Assembly: GCA_013316825.1 (NCBI GenBank) | Contig: WSLY01000004.1 | Location: 1 to 64,000 of the forward strand | Origin: Lachnospiraceae bacterium | Lineage (GTDB): Bacteria; Bacillota; Clostridia; Lachnospirales; Lachnospiraceae | Length of the DNA stretch: 64,000 nucleotides | Reading direction: 5' to 3' | Shown here: positions 18,134 to 27,050 of the stretch, in pieces | Layout of the letters: the number at the start of each line of letters is the position of its first letter | Position numbering within the stretch: the first letter of the stretch is position 1 | Position numbers and translations under genes: made by a program | Notes under the pieces: model-generated | The model's database searches: none | The model's input: the letters and a program-made list of their open reading frames with translations, nothing else | What the model was told of the DNA's origin: nothing

Positions 18134-18186
18134 TAAAAAATAGAGGAACCAGCAGAAATTCCCTTTATGCTAAAAACCTCCTTTAT

Positions 18187-18221
18187 AAAGACGTCCGCTT
18201 CACGGCAGGCGTCTTTTTAAT
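18187..18221 (+). terminator. Intrinsic terminator of the early operon
   Basis: AAGACGTC-CGCTTCACGGCA-GGCGTCTTTTT. Confidence 0.7.
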
Positions 18222-18262
18222 AATTATAATAAAAATATTTTTAAAATTATTATAAAAAACTA

Positions 18263-18291
18263 TTGACATATGGTGCACGATATGTTATTAT
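18263..18291 (+). promoter_or_regulatory. Sigma-A-type promoter with embedded palindromic operator-like site
   Basis: TTGACA (18263-18268)-17-TATTAT (18286-18291); near-palindrome CATATGGTGCACGATATG at 18267-18284. Confidence 0.7.
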
Positions 18292-18316
18292 ATACTTGTA
18301 AGGAGGTGAAATACAG

Positions 18317-18439
18317 ATGAGTAAGAAAAAACACAAAAAGAAAAAATCCGATATCAATCTTGAGACCTGGCTAGTCGGAGCGATAACGGATTTAATCATC
18401 GGTATAATCTTAACGATTATAGCAAAACTACTTGAGTAG
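18317..18439 (+). CDS. 40-aa Lys-rich single-TM peptide (toxin-like or small membrane protein)
   Basis: Hand translation MSKKKHKKKKSDINLETWLVGAITDLIIGIILTIIAKLLE; RBS aaggaggtg. Confidence 0.7.
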   Translation: MSKKKHKKKKSDINLETWLVGAITDLIIGIILTIIAKLLE

Positions 18440-18596
18440 CGGAGAGGGGCGAAAGCCCTTCTCTAAAAAACAGTATAACACACTCATCTGTAAAAAATCA
18501 ATATGAAAGACATTTTAATGTTTTTGGGAATCTTATTAATTGCAATGGGAATCTGTAAACTGTGCATTTATTTTGTAATGAAAAGGAGGGAAAGCC

Positions 18597-18791
18597 GTGC
18601 CGGTAGGAAGCCCAACTAAGCAGACAATCGCAACAAAAAAATATGAGGAAAAGGCCGGCTGGGTAAGCAAGTCATACAAGCTAAAAAAGGAGCTTGTGGA
18701 AGAGTTTGCGGAAGCCTGCCAGTCGGCGGGAGTCAGTCAGGCGGCAAAGCTCTCCGAGTTTATGCGGGAGTTTATAGACAGCCAGAAATAA
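18597..18791 (+). CDS. Small ribbon-helix-helix-like phage protein
   Basis: GTG start, RBS ggaggg, 64 aa. Confidence 0.6.
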   Translation: MPVGSPTKQTIATKKYEEKAGWVSKSYKLKKELVEEFAEACQSAGVSQAAKLSEFMREFIDSQK

Positions 18792-18846
18792 CAGGAACAA
18801 GGAAGGGCAATGCGAAAAACCGTGTTGCTCTTTTCGTTTGCTTTAA

Positions 18847-19209
18847 ATGGCAACAGTACGGGAGGAAATAATGGCAAGAGCATTTGCAAAAGCATTTTAT
18901 AATTCTAGTGTATGGAAGGAAGTAAGGGAATCCATACTAAAGCGGGACAGTTACATGTGCCAGATGGCAGGGTGTCATAATCCGGCTGAAGAGGTACACC
19001 ACAAGAAGGAATTGACACCTGACAATATAAACGATACATCAATCACAGTAAATCCAGACAATCTTATTTCTCTGTGCGGGAAATGTCACAAGATAATTAC
19101 GGCAAGGAATAAGCGGGAGCAGGGGACAGAAGATATACTTCCGGTTGTTGTCTTTGATGAGTCGGGTTATCCGGTTATCGCAGACTCCCCCCTGGGGTAC
19201 ACTAATTAA
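18847..19209 (+). CDS. HNH endonuclease (packaging-associated)
   Basis: CQMAGCHNPAEEVHHKKEL...NPDNLISLCGKCHK immediately upstream of terminase. Confidence 0.92.
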   Translation: MATVREEIMARAFAKAFYNSSVWKEVRESILKRDSYMCQMAGCHNPAEEVHHKKELTPDNINDTSITVNPDNLISLCGKCHKIITARNKREQGTEDILPVVVFDESGYPVIADSPLGYTN

Positions 19210-19293
19210 TGCTGTCCCCCGCCGACCAATGGTGGCCTAAGTTGTTACTGACTGGGGACATGCGCGTAAGGGGTGTGGTATACAGGAGGTTTT

Positions 19294-19695
19294 ATGGAAA
19301 ATTTTGAAAGCATTTATACGGATAAACAGCGGAAAACCAAAATAAAGAAAGAGCAGCAAAGACTTGAAGCCATATTCGAAAACATAGAAAACAACAAGAG
19401 AAAAACCGTCGAAAAATTGATAGAAAATGCTGCTTTCATGGCTGTGACGCTGGAGGAAACACGCCAGATAGTGGCGAGGGACGGCGTTGTGGAGGCTTAT
19501 CAGAACGGAGAAAACCAGAAGGGCGTGAAAAAGTCGGCGGCGGTGGAAGTGTATGACAAAATGGTGAATACCTACAGCAAAGTAATTAAACAGCTATGCG
19601 ACCTTATGCCAGCACAAATAATTCTAAATAAAGGAGAGGAAAAAAACAGCCCTGAAAAGGAAATTATGGATTTTATCAAGGGAGGCTATGGGTGA
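19294..19695 (+). CDS. Terminase small subunit (P27-like)
   Basis: Position directly upstream of large terminase; 133 aa helical. Confidence 0.7.
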   Translation: MENFESIYTDKQRKTKIKKEQQRLEAIFENIENNKRKTVEKLIENAAFMAVTLEETRQIVARDGVVEAYQNGENQKGVKKSAAVEVYDKMVNTYSKVIKQLCDLMPAQIILNKGEEKNSPEKEIMDFIKGGYG

Positions 19696-21362
19696 ACTGG
19701 GCACAGGAATACCTTGCAATGATTCGCTCCGGTGATGAGGTAGTATCAGATAAGGTCAAGACTGTTTATGAAAGGGAATGCAGCTGGATGAAAACCCCTC
19801 CGGCTGACTTCCCTTATTATTTTGACGAAGAAAGAGGGCAGCGCCATATTGACTTCATTGAAAAATTCTGTAGGCAGTCAAAGGGACGCTGGGGCGGCAT
19901 GCTCATGCAGTTGGAGCCATTCCAGAAAGCAAAATTGCAGTTATGCTTTGGCTGGCTGGAAAAAGGGACGAATCTGCGGCGCTTTAGGGAAGTGGTGGAT
20001 ATCCGCGGACGTAAATGCGGAAAATCAACAGAGACGGCTGCTGTCGAATGGGATATGGCGGTCAATGACGGGGAATCCGGCGCAGAGATATACTGTACGG
20101 CTAACAAGAAGGAGCAGGCAAACATTATATTTACCGAATGCGCAAACATGCGCCAACAGTCAAATGAACTGGCAGCAATATCTAAAAAGCGCCAGTCGGA
20201 TATTTATATACCTTTTTCCATGTCCTACATAAAATCGCTTGCTGCGGATACTTCCACGATGGACGGTCTCAACACACATTTTTTTTCCCTTGATGAGTGG
20301 CATGAGCAGCGGAACTCAAAATTGTATGATGTTATGATACAGTCCCAGTCCACAAGGGATCAGCCGCTTGCATGGCTTGTCAGTACAAATGGATTTGTCA
20401 GGGAGGGGTTTTTTGATGATAAATACGATGAGGCGGCAAATGTGGCAATGTGGAATCCCGGATTTGAAGATTACACCATGCTGCCGCTTATCTACGAACT
20501 CAATGAAAGGGAGAACTGGATGGAGCCCGAACACTGGGCGGAAGCCAATCCAGGACTGGGTAGAATTAAGAAGATTGAAACGCTGGCGGAATATGTAGCA
20601 AAAGCGAAGAGAAACCCTTCCTTTCTCCCCACAGTGCTGACAAAGGACTTTAATATCAAAGAAAATTCGGCAGAGGGGTGGCTTGGAGCTGACGCTATTA
20701 TCAATACAACCGTGGTGTCAATGGATTTTTTGAAAAATTCATACGCGGTGGGTGGCTGCGACCTGTCCAGCACGACCGACCTGACTTGCGCCACATTGTT
20801 AATCAGAAAACCGGAAGACAACCGGTTTTTTGTATTGCAGAAATATTTCCTGCCAAAGTCAAAAGTAAGCGCTGTTGACATAAAGGATAAACGGGAAGCC
20901 CCGTACAGAAGGTGGGAAAAAGAGGAATGGCTGTCTGTCAGTGACGGCGCAACAGTTGATTTCCATGCGGTGACGGAGTGGTTTGCGGGCATGGTGCGCC
21001 AGTATAATATCCGCCCGCTGTGGATTGGATATGACGCGGCACTGTCCGGTTACTGGAAGGAAGAAATGGAGGCATATGGGTTTGACATGGAAAAAATCAG
21101 ACAGGGCCCTTTTACTTGGACCTATCCTTTCAAGGAGCTGGGTGGATTGTTTGAGGAACACAGGATTTGTTACCAGAATAATCCGATACTCCGGTGGTGT
21201 CTTATGAATACGGCAAAGAAATCCACCAACAAGGACGGGATAGAAAGCATACAGCCGGTAAAAATCAACACATACCGGAGGATAGACGGGACAGTATCAC
21301 TGTTAAATGCATACACCTGCCTCAAGAACCATGAAGAGGAATATATTCGCTACATAAAGTAA
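19692..21362 (+). CDS. Terminase large subunit
   Basis: VDIRGRKCGKSTETA Walker A-like, FFSLDEWHE Walker B, GGCDLSSTTDLT nuclease region. Confidence 0.95.
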   Translation: MNWAQEYLAMIRSGDEVVSDKVKTVYERECSWMKTPPADFPYYFDEERGQRHIDFIEKFCRQSKGRWGGMLMQLEPFQKAKLQLCFGWLEKGTNLRRFREVVDIRGRKCGKSTETAAVEWDMAVNDGESGAEIYCTANKKEQANIIFTECANMRQQSNELAAISKKRQSDIYIPFSMSYIKSLAADTSTMDGLNTHFFSLDEWHEQRNSKLYDVMIQSQSTRDQPLAWLVSTNGFVREGFFDDKYDEAANVAMWNPGFEDYTMLPLIYELNERENWMEPEHWAEANPGLGRIKKIETLAEYVAKAKRNPSFLPTVLTKDFNIKENSAEGWLGADAIINTTVVSMDFLKNSYAVGGCDLSSTTDLTCATLLIRKPEDNRFFVLQKYFLPKSKVSAVDIKDKREAPYRRWEKEEWLSVSDGATVDFHAVTEWFAGMVRQYNIRPLWIGYDAALSGYWKEEMEAYGFDMEKIRQGPFTWTYPFKELGGLFEEHRICYQNNPILRWCLMNTAKKSTNKDGIESIQPVKINTYRRIDGTVSLLNAYTCLKNHEEEYIRYIK

Positions 21363-21372
21363 GGAGCCGGAA

Positions 21373-22587
21373 ATGGGTATTTTCAATAATTTATTTAAAA
21401 AAGTAAAAACAGTATTTGCAAACAGTTATTTCGGGTATCAGGCAAGAAGTTCCTCGTGGACTGCTGACGCATGGGAACATGATATTGTCCGTGGAATTGT
21501 GGACTGTATTGCCACACATGCAGCAAAGGGCATGCTGCAGCATGTAATAGTGGGAAAAGACGGGCGTATCAGTGAGACAAAGCGGGATAGCAGGATAGTC
21601 CGGCTGTTGAATGAAAAGCCTAATGACATTATGTCCGGATTTGAACTTAAATACCGCTTTTTTGCCCAGCTTGAAACGCAGACAACAGCCGTTTTATATA
21701 TAGAGTTTGAAAACGGGGAAGCGAAAGCGATATATCCGGTGGACTACAAGATGTTTGAGTTTCGCGAAGTGCAGGGCGGGGGCTGGGCAATCCTTTTTAC
21801 GGATTATGAGGGTGTAGAGCAGGTGCTGCCGCTGGAGTGCTGCGTGGTGGTAAGGAAGTTTTATAATTACCGGCAGGCAGCAGGTGACGGAAACAGGCCA
21901 ATCTATAATGTTCTGACCATGGCAAAGGCATCTGATGAGGGATTTGTACAGGCGCTTACAGTATCCAATAAGGTACGCGGTCTGATAAAGCAGAAAAAGG
22001 CAATGCTTGACCCCGAAGACGTTAAAAAGAGCCAGGAGGATTTTGCAAGGCGGTTTGAGGATGCCGCAAGCAAGGGCGGTATTGTCGGTATAGATTCCAT
22101 GGAAGAGTATGTTCCGCTGAATGTAAATACTTATGCCGCAAATGCGGCGCAGACAAAGGAAATTGCAGGGCGGTTTTATAGTTATTTCCGCACGCCGGAA
22201 GAGGTTGTGCAGAGCAGGTATACAGAGCAGACGGGACTTGCATGGTATGAGGCAGTAATAGAGCCGCTGTGGGAACAGCTTGCCGAAGCGTTGTCCAATG
22301 TGTATTTTTCATCAAGAGAAAAGGGTTGTGGAAATAAACTGGTTATTTCCGGCGGCGTGTTGATGGGTACGAGCTATCAGACAAGGGTAAACATTATAAA
22401 TACAACGAAAGAGCTTGGAATGCTCACAATCAACGAGCAGCGCGAGCTTTTAGGGTATGCCCCCATAGAGGGCGGGGATATCCGCCAGGTATCGCTGAAC
22501 TTTATAAATGCAGACAAACAGGATACATACCAGACAGGAAAGGAGAAAGAGGAGAAAAATGGAAAAACCGGAGAAAACGGGGAATGA
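21373..22587 (+). CDS. Portal protein (HK97 type)
   Basis: Size, position and YFRTPEEVVQSRYTE...IEPLWEQ motif. Confidence 0.93.
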   Translation: MGIFNNLFKKVKTVFANSYFGYQARSSSWTADAWEHDIVRGIVDCIATHAAKGMLQHVIVGKDGRISETKRDSRIVRLLNEKPNDIMSGFELKYRFFAQLETQTTAVLYIEFENGEAKAIYPVDYKMFEFREVQGGGWAILFTDYEGVEQVLPLECCVVVRKFYNYRQAAGDGNRPIYNVLTMAKASDEGFVQALTVSNKVRGLIKQKKAMLDPEDVKKSQEDFARRFEDAASKGGIVGIDSMEEYVPLNVNTYAANAAQTKEIAGRFYSYFRTPEEVVQSRYTEQTGLAWYEAVIEPLWEQLAEALSNVYFSSREKGCGNKLVISGGVLMGTSYQTRVNIINTTKELGMLTINEQRELLGYAPIEGGDIRQVSLNFINADKQDTYQTGKEKEEKNGKTGENGE

Positions 22588-23200
22588 CAGCAGGCAGTTG
22601 AGAAAGGGCGCAATGGCAAGGAGTTTTCAGATGCATGTGCGGGAAGCCGGAACGGAAGGCAGTGAAGGGGAAATGTGGGTGGAAGGGTATGCCGCAACCT
22701 TTGATTCCGAAACAGTCCTGTTTGAATTGGACGGGATTGAATACAAAGAAATGATATGCGAAGGCGCCTTTGATGGCTGCAAAATGGAAGATGTTATTTT
22801 TAATTACAACCATGGCGGCAAGGTTATGGCGAGGACCCGCAACGGTACCCTGCAACTAAGCATAGATGACAAGGGACTGCATATCAGGGCGCGCCTTGAT
22901 GGGACGGAAGAGGGCCGCAGGCTGTATGAGGAAATCAAAGGCGGATATATTGACCGGATGAGCTTTGCATTTACTATACGGGAAGAAAGCTACGATAAAG
23001 ATTCCCATTTGTGGAAGATACATGCAGTTAAGCGTTTGTATGACGTCAGTGCGGTGGATATTCCCGCTTATGATGATACATCAATTGAGGCAAGGAAGGA
23101 CTTTATTCTGGAGGCGGAAGCTCAGGAGAAAAGAGAACGTAAAGCGGAGGCTGAACTCCGGAAGCGGAAATTGGTGGCAGCTATAAAATTATCAATCTAA
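22559..23200 (+). CDS. Prohead maturation protease
   Basis: WVEGYAATFDSE..., FNYNHGG, GGYIDRMSFAFTI. Confidence 0.92.
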   Translation: MEKPEKTGNDSRQLRKGAMARSFQMHVREAGTEGSEGEMWVEGYAATFDSETVLFELDGIEYKEMICEGAFDGCKMEDVIFNYNHGGKVMARTRNGTLQLSIDDKGLHIRARLDGTEEGRRLYEEIKGGYIDRMSFAFTIREESYDKDSHLWKIHAVKRLYDVSAVDIPAYDDTSIEARKDFILEAEAQEKRERKAEAELRKRKLVAAIKLSI

Positions 23201-23214
23201 CAGGAGGAAAGAAA

Positions 23215-24387
23215 ATGTTAAAAAGATTACAGGAAATCGAGGCAAGAAAGAAGGAACTGCTGACAGAACTTGAAGGTGATGTCACAGAAGAGCGTATGGC
23301 GCAGATTGAGGCAGAACAGTCAGCTTTGGCGCAGGAGGAAAAAACACTGCGTAAAAAACTGGACATACGGGAAAGACTGGGGAACCGTACAGAATCACCG
23401 GAAGCAGGTGACGCGGACAGCGCGGAAACGCGTGCAAGACAGTTTGTGGAAACGAGGAGTACCACCATTTCTTCCGGCATGATTGCCGTGCCGTCAAACA
23501 CGCAGAATGAAGTAAACCCCACATTGGAATCGGGCAGAAGCATACTGGATATGGTGCGCGTGGAGGACTGCCTTGGCATGGGAAGCAATATTGTGCCGTA
23601 TGAAAAACATGGCATGGCAGCAGATACCAGCAAAGAGGGCGAATCAAAGTCAAGTGATTTTGTCACGGACTATGCGGAAATTAAGCCGGTAACAGTAACC
23701 GTTTATACGGAAGTATCCAGAGAAACAAGGAAACTTACGCCCGTGAAATATATGGAGGCGGTGCAGCGTGCAGCTACTGCAGCATTACGGAAAAAAGTAG
23801 CAGCGCTGGTTGTGTCATCTGATGCAGAAGAAAACACAGTATTTTTTGGAATCAACAAGGCAAAGGCATGCAAAGATTCCATAAAGGAAATTGACAGCAT
23901 TGACGCAACAACGCTGCGTGATATCATACTTTCCTTTGGCGGTGATGAGGATGTGGCAGGCGCGGCCGTGTTGCTGCTGACAAAGAAAGACCTGCAGGCT
24001 TTTGGCGCTATAAGGGGCGAAAAAGAAAAGAAACCGGTATATGAAATTATTCCAGACACACAGAATCCGAACAGCGGCGTCATCAAAGATGGGGGTCTGT
24101 CCTGCCGGTATTCTTTAAATTCCAGACTTACTGCGCTGAGTGACGCAACAGCAGAAAGCGATGTCATGTATTATGGCAAGCCGATGGCTTATGAGGTAGA
24201 TATATTTTCGGACTATACAATTACCGTTTCAGAGGAGGCAGCGCTTAAAAACAGAATGATTGCTGTACTTGGAGAGGTTATGGTGGGTGGCAATGTTACA
24301 ACCTATAACGGATTCCTTAAAATCAGAAAAAAAGGAACTGCTCAGGCAGCAGCGCAGCAGGAGTCTCCAAAAACAAATGAGGGTTAA
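23215..24387 (+). CDS. Major capsid protein (HK97 family)
   Basis: N-terminal coiled-coil delta domain followed by HK97-fold-like region; position. Confidence 0.92.
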   Translation: MLKRLQEIEARKKELLTELEGDVTEERMAQIEAEQSALAQEEKTLRKKLDIRERLGNRTESPEAGDADSAETRARQFVETRSTTISSGMIAVPSNTQNEVNPTLESGRSILDMVRVEDCLGMGSNIVPYEKHGMAADTSKEGESKSSDFVTDYAEIKPVTVTVYTEVSRETRKLTPVKYMEAVQRAATAALRKKVAALVVSSDAEENTVFFGINKAKACKDSIKEIDSIDATTLRDIILSFGGDEDVAGAAVLLLTKKDLQAFGAIRGEKEKKPVYEIIPDTQNPNSGVIKDGGLSCRYSLNSRLTALSDATAESDVMYYGKPMAYEVDIFSDYTITVSEEAALKNRMIAVLGEVMVGGNVTTYNGFLKIRKKGTAQAAAQQESPKTNEG

Positions 24388-24390
24388 TTT

Positions 24391-24678
24391 ATGCTGAGGG
24401 ATACGGTAAAAACGGCGCTCAGGCTTGGCGCGGCGGCGGGGGAGGCGCTTTCCCCTGAAATAGACCGGAATATTAAGGCAGCCCGTGCGGAGCTAATCCG
24501 CACGGGTGTGCCAGAACAAGCAGCAGAATCGGGACAGGCACTCATAGAAGATGCAATCGTTACATTCTGCCTTATGAAACTCGGAAACCAGAACCTATAT
24601 GAACGATACAGGGAAGCATGGGAGTATCAGATAGATTGTATCCGCAAGTCAGATATGGGGAGAATCAATGTACAATGA
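24391..24678 (+). CDS. Head-tail connector (gp6-like)
   Basis: Size and position. Confidence 0.7.
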   Translation: MLRDTVKTALRLGAAAGEALSPEIDRNIKAARAELIRTGVPEQAAESGQALIEDAIVTFCLMKLGNQNLYERYREAWEYQIDCIRKSDMGRINVQ

Positions 24679-25000
24679 AGTGATATGGTTTAGCACGTAC
24701 AAGCGGACGGATAAAATGGATAACAACGGCGACCCTGTGCTTGAAGAGGAGAAAACTTCCTTGATTTTTGCGCGAATCCGCTCCATCGGGCAGTCGGAAT
24801 TTTATCAGGCGCAGACAAACGGGTTTAAGCCGGAGATTAAATTTATTATACCGGATCATCTGGACTATGGCGGGCAGGAGTACCTGATTCATGGGGGTGT
24901 TCGGTATAAAATACTCAGGACATTCCGCAATGAGCAGAATGAGTTGGAAATAACATGTTACGGAGGTGTAAGAGATGTCAGTGCCGCCATCAGTGACTAA
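24668..25000 (+). CDS. Head-tail adaptor
   Basis: SIGQSEFYQAQTNGFKPEIKFIIPDHLDYGGQEYLIHGG pattern. Confidence 0.8.
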   Translation: MYNEVIWFSTYKRTDKMDNNGDPVLEEEKTSLIFARIRSIGQSEFYQAQTNGFKPEIKFIIPDHLDYGGQEYLIHGGVRYKILRTFRNEQNELEITCYGGVRDVSAAISD

Positions 25001-25427
25001 AATCAATAAAGACGGTGTGGAATTTGTTTCCAGTGTGGACAGGGCGAGCTATACCATGAAAGAACTGTGCAGGGCAGCGTTAAGGGACGTGGGAAAGTTT
25101 GTGTGCAAAAAATTCCGGACAGCGTACTATAACGCTTTTAGGAAGCAGAGAGGGAGAGTCGGCAGGTTTACGCAGTACTGGGTAAAACATAAATATGAAG
25201 ACTATCCTAATCTGCAGGTAGGCGTAAGACCAAATGCGTTTTATGGCGGGTTTCAGGAGCTTGGCAGCAGTAAAACGCCACGAATGGGGCTGCTGCAAAA
25301 GGCTGTTTCCGATAACACCACGGAAATCATAAAAATAGAAAGCCAATACCTTTCTGCGCTGGAAGATGAAGCTGAAGCCCTTTCCCTGATAAGCGAAGAG
25401 GATTATGAAGGAGATGGAGGAGAATGA
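24975..25427 (+). CDS. HK97-gp10-like head-tail protein
   Basis: Size and position; overlapping start. Confidence 0.75.
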   Translation: MSVPPSVTKINKDGVEFVSSVDRASYTMKELCRAALRDVGKFVCKKFRTAYYNAFRKQRGRVGRFTQYWVKHKYEDYPNLQVGVRPNAFYGGFQELGSSKTPRMGLLQKAVSDNTTEIIKIESQYLSALEDEAEALSLISEEDYEGDGGE

Positions 25428-25777
25428 GCCAAAGCCTAAAACAAGTGCTTGAAGAGCTGACAGGGGCATATTACGAAGAAGCACCGAAGGACACAGCGTA
25501 TCCATATGCGGTTTTTTCCATGAGGCGCATATCAGAAGCCGATGGCAGACAGTCTTACAGCCTTGAAATCAATGTATGGGACCAGCACGCATATTATTCC
25601 CGTGCGGAAAACATGATGGACGCACTGGAAAAGAAACTGCACCGGACCAATCATTTGACAGGTGAATATCTTATCCGCATATTTAAGGGAGCAAGACAAA
25701 ACGTGCCGGACCCGGACAAGAGTATCAAACGGATAAGGGAACAATTTGAATTATATGTCTATGAAAGAGAGGATTGA
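25424..25777 (+). CDS. Tail completion/terminator-like protein
   Basis: Size and position. Confidence 0.7.
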   Translation: MSQSLKQVLEELTGAYYEEAPKDTAYPYAVFSMRRISEADGRQSYSLEINVWDQHAYYSRAENMMDALEKKLHRTNHLTGEYLIRIFKGARQNVPDPDKSIKRIREQFELYVYERED

Positions 25778-25780
25778 CAA

Positions 25781-26443
25781 GTGAAAAAGAAAAAAGTTTT
25801 TTCTGGATTTACCAGAACGACACCAGAGCATCTGCTTTTAGACGCAGGTGCTTTTTTTAAAAACTTTATTTATGAGCCTGGCGGAACGGGGAATGATACC
25901 TATGATTCAGCCGTTTCTGCAGGCAAATTGATTGGAGCCACAAAAGGCGGCGGTGAGTTTTCTGCGGTACCTGCAGTCAGACAGATTGAGGTTGACGGCG
26001 TAAAGGGAAGGGCAAAGGGACTTGAAGTAATTGATTCATGGGACGTTTACCTAAAAGCAACTGTTCTGGAAGCCACATCGGAATCCATCAAAGCGGCCCT
26101 CTGCGCTTCCACGGTGGACACAGAATTGGATGCGGAATACGACATAATTGAGGGAAATTCCTCAATTGATCTGGAAGATTATGTTGATAATGTTACGTGG
26201 ATAGGAAAGCTTAGTGGTTCTGACAGCCCTGTTATCATACAGGTTTACAATGCATTAAATACGGACGGGCTAAAACTGACGGTACAAGATAAAGCGGAGG
26301 CGACTATCCCAATGACTTTTTACGGGCACTATTCACAGGAAGAGCTTGACGCGCCGCCGTTTAAGGTTTTTTATCCCAAAAAGAAGACAGCAGGAATTAT
26401 AGAGAGTGCAACAGAAGGAGGTAAGGTCAATGAGGAAAATTAA
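25781..26443 (+). CDS. Major tail protein
   Basis: Size, position before chaperones. Confidence 0.8.
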   Translation: MKKKKVFSGFTRTTPEHLLLDAGAFFKNFIYEPGGTGNDTYDSAVSAGKLIGATKGGGEFSAVPAVRQIEVDGVKGRAKGLEVIDSWDVYLKATVLEATSESIKAALCASTVDTELDAEYDIIEGNSSIDLEDYVDNVTWIGKLSGSDSPVIIQVYNALNTDGLKLTVQDKAEATIPMTFYGHYSQEELDAPPFKVFYPKKKTAGIIESATEGGKVNEEN

Positions 26444-26777
26444 CACGGGAGATATATTTAAACTGGCAAGAATTGTAACAGGAACGAATATGACGAAAAT
26501 CATAACAGAGGCATATCAGCAAGGGAAAAAGGAAGGTGCAGATGCAGAGACGATAGGGATAAATACAGCCATGGAACTTATGGTTTCCTGTAGTAGTAAT
26601 CAAACAGAAGGCATGTTTTATTCCCTTTTGGCCGGAATATGTGAAAAAGAACCCTGCGACATTGAGACGCAGCCTTTTGAACAGACGGTAAATGACATAA
26701 AACAGATTGTGAAAGAAAATGACATCATGAATTTTTTTACGCAGGCGTCCAGATTAGCCAAAGCTATCAAAAAATAA
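26430..26777 (+). CDS. Tail assembly chaperone G-like
   Basis: Position between major tail protein and tape measure. Confidence 0.75.
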   Translation: MRKINTGDIFKLARIVTGTNMTKIITEAYQQGKKEGADAETIGINTAMELMVSCSSNQTEGMFYSLLAGICEKEPCDIETQPFEQTVNDIKQIVKENDIMNFFTQASRLAKAIKK

Positions 26778-26782
26778 CAGAT

Positions 26783-27046
26783 TTGGTTTTTAGGCGGTAT
26801 GGAGGAAATGTGAAAGACATTTTTTCCATGCCGTTTTTTGATGGTTATGAATTGATAAGCTACGCGCTGGATGCAGAACTGGAAGAAAAACTCTTCGTGC
26901 GATGGGTGGCCGGATATCAGTTTGCTATGGAGTTTAAGGAATTTAAGAGACAAGCGGGTGGGAACACCGGCATGGTCAATGTGGCAAAAGCAGATAACAG
27001 GACGGCGGGAGAGATTCTTAACACGGTAAAGGAAATAATCGGGTGA
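26783..27046 (+). CDS. Tail assembly chaperone T-like (likely expressed by -1 frameshift)
   Basis: Lies in -1 frame relative to upstream ORF; open from the C AAA AAA T run at 26768. Confidence 0.7.
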   Translation: MVFRRYGGNVKDIFSMPFFDGYELISYALDAELEEKLFVRWVAGYQFAMEFKEFKRQAGGNTGMVNVAKADNRTAGEILNTVKEIIG

Positions 27047-27050
27047 GATT

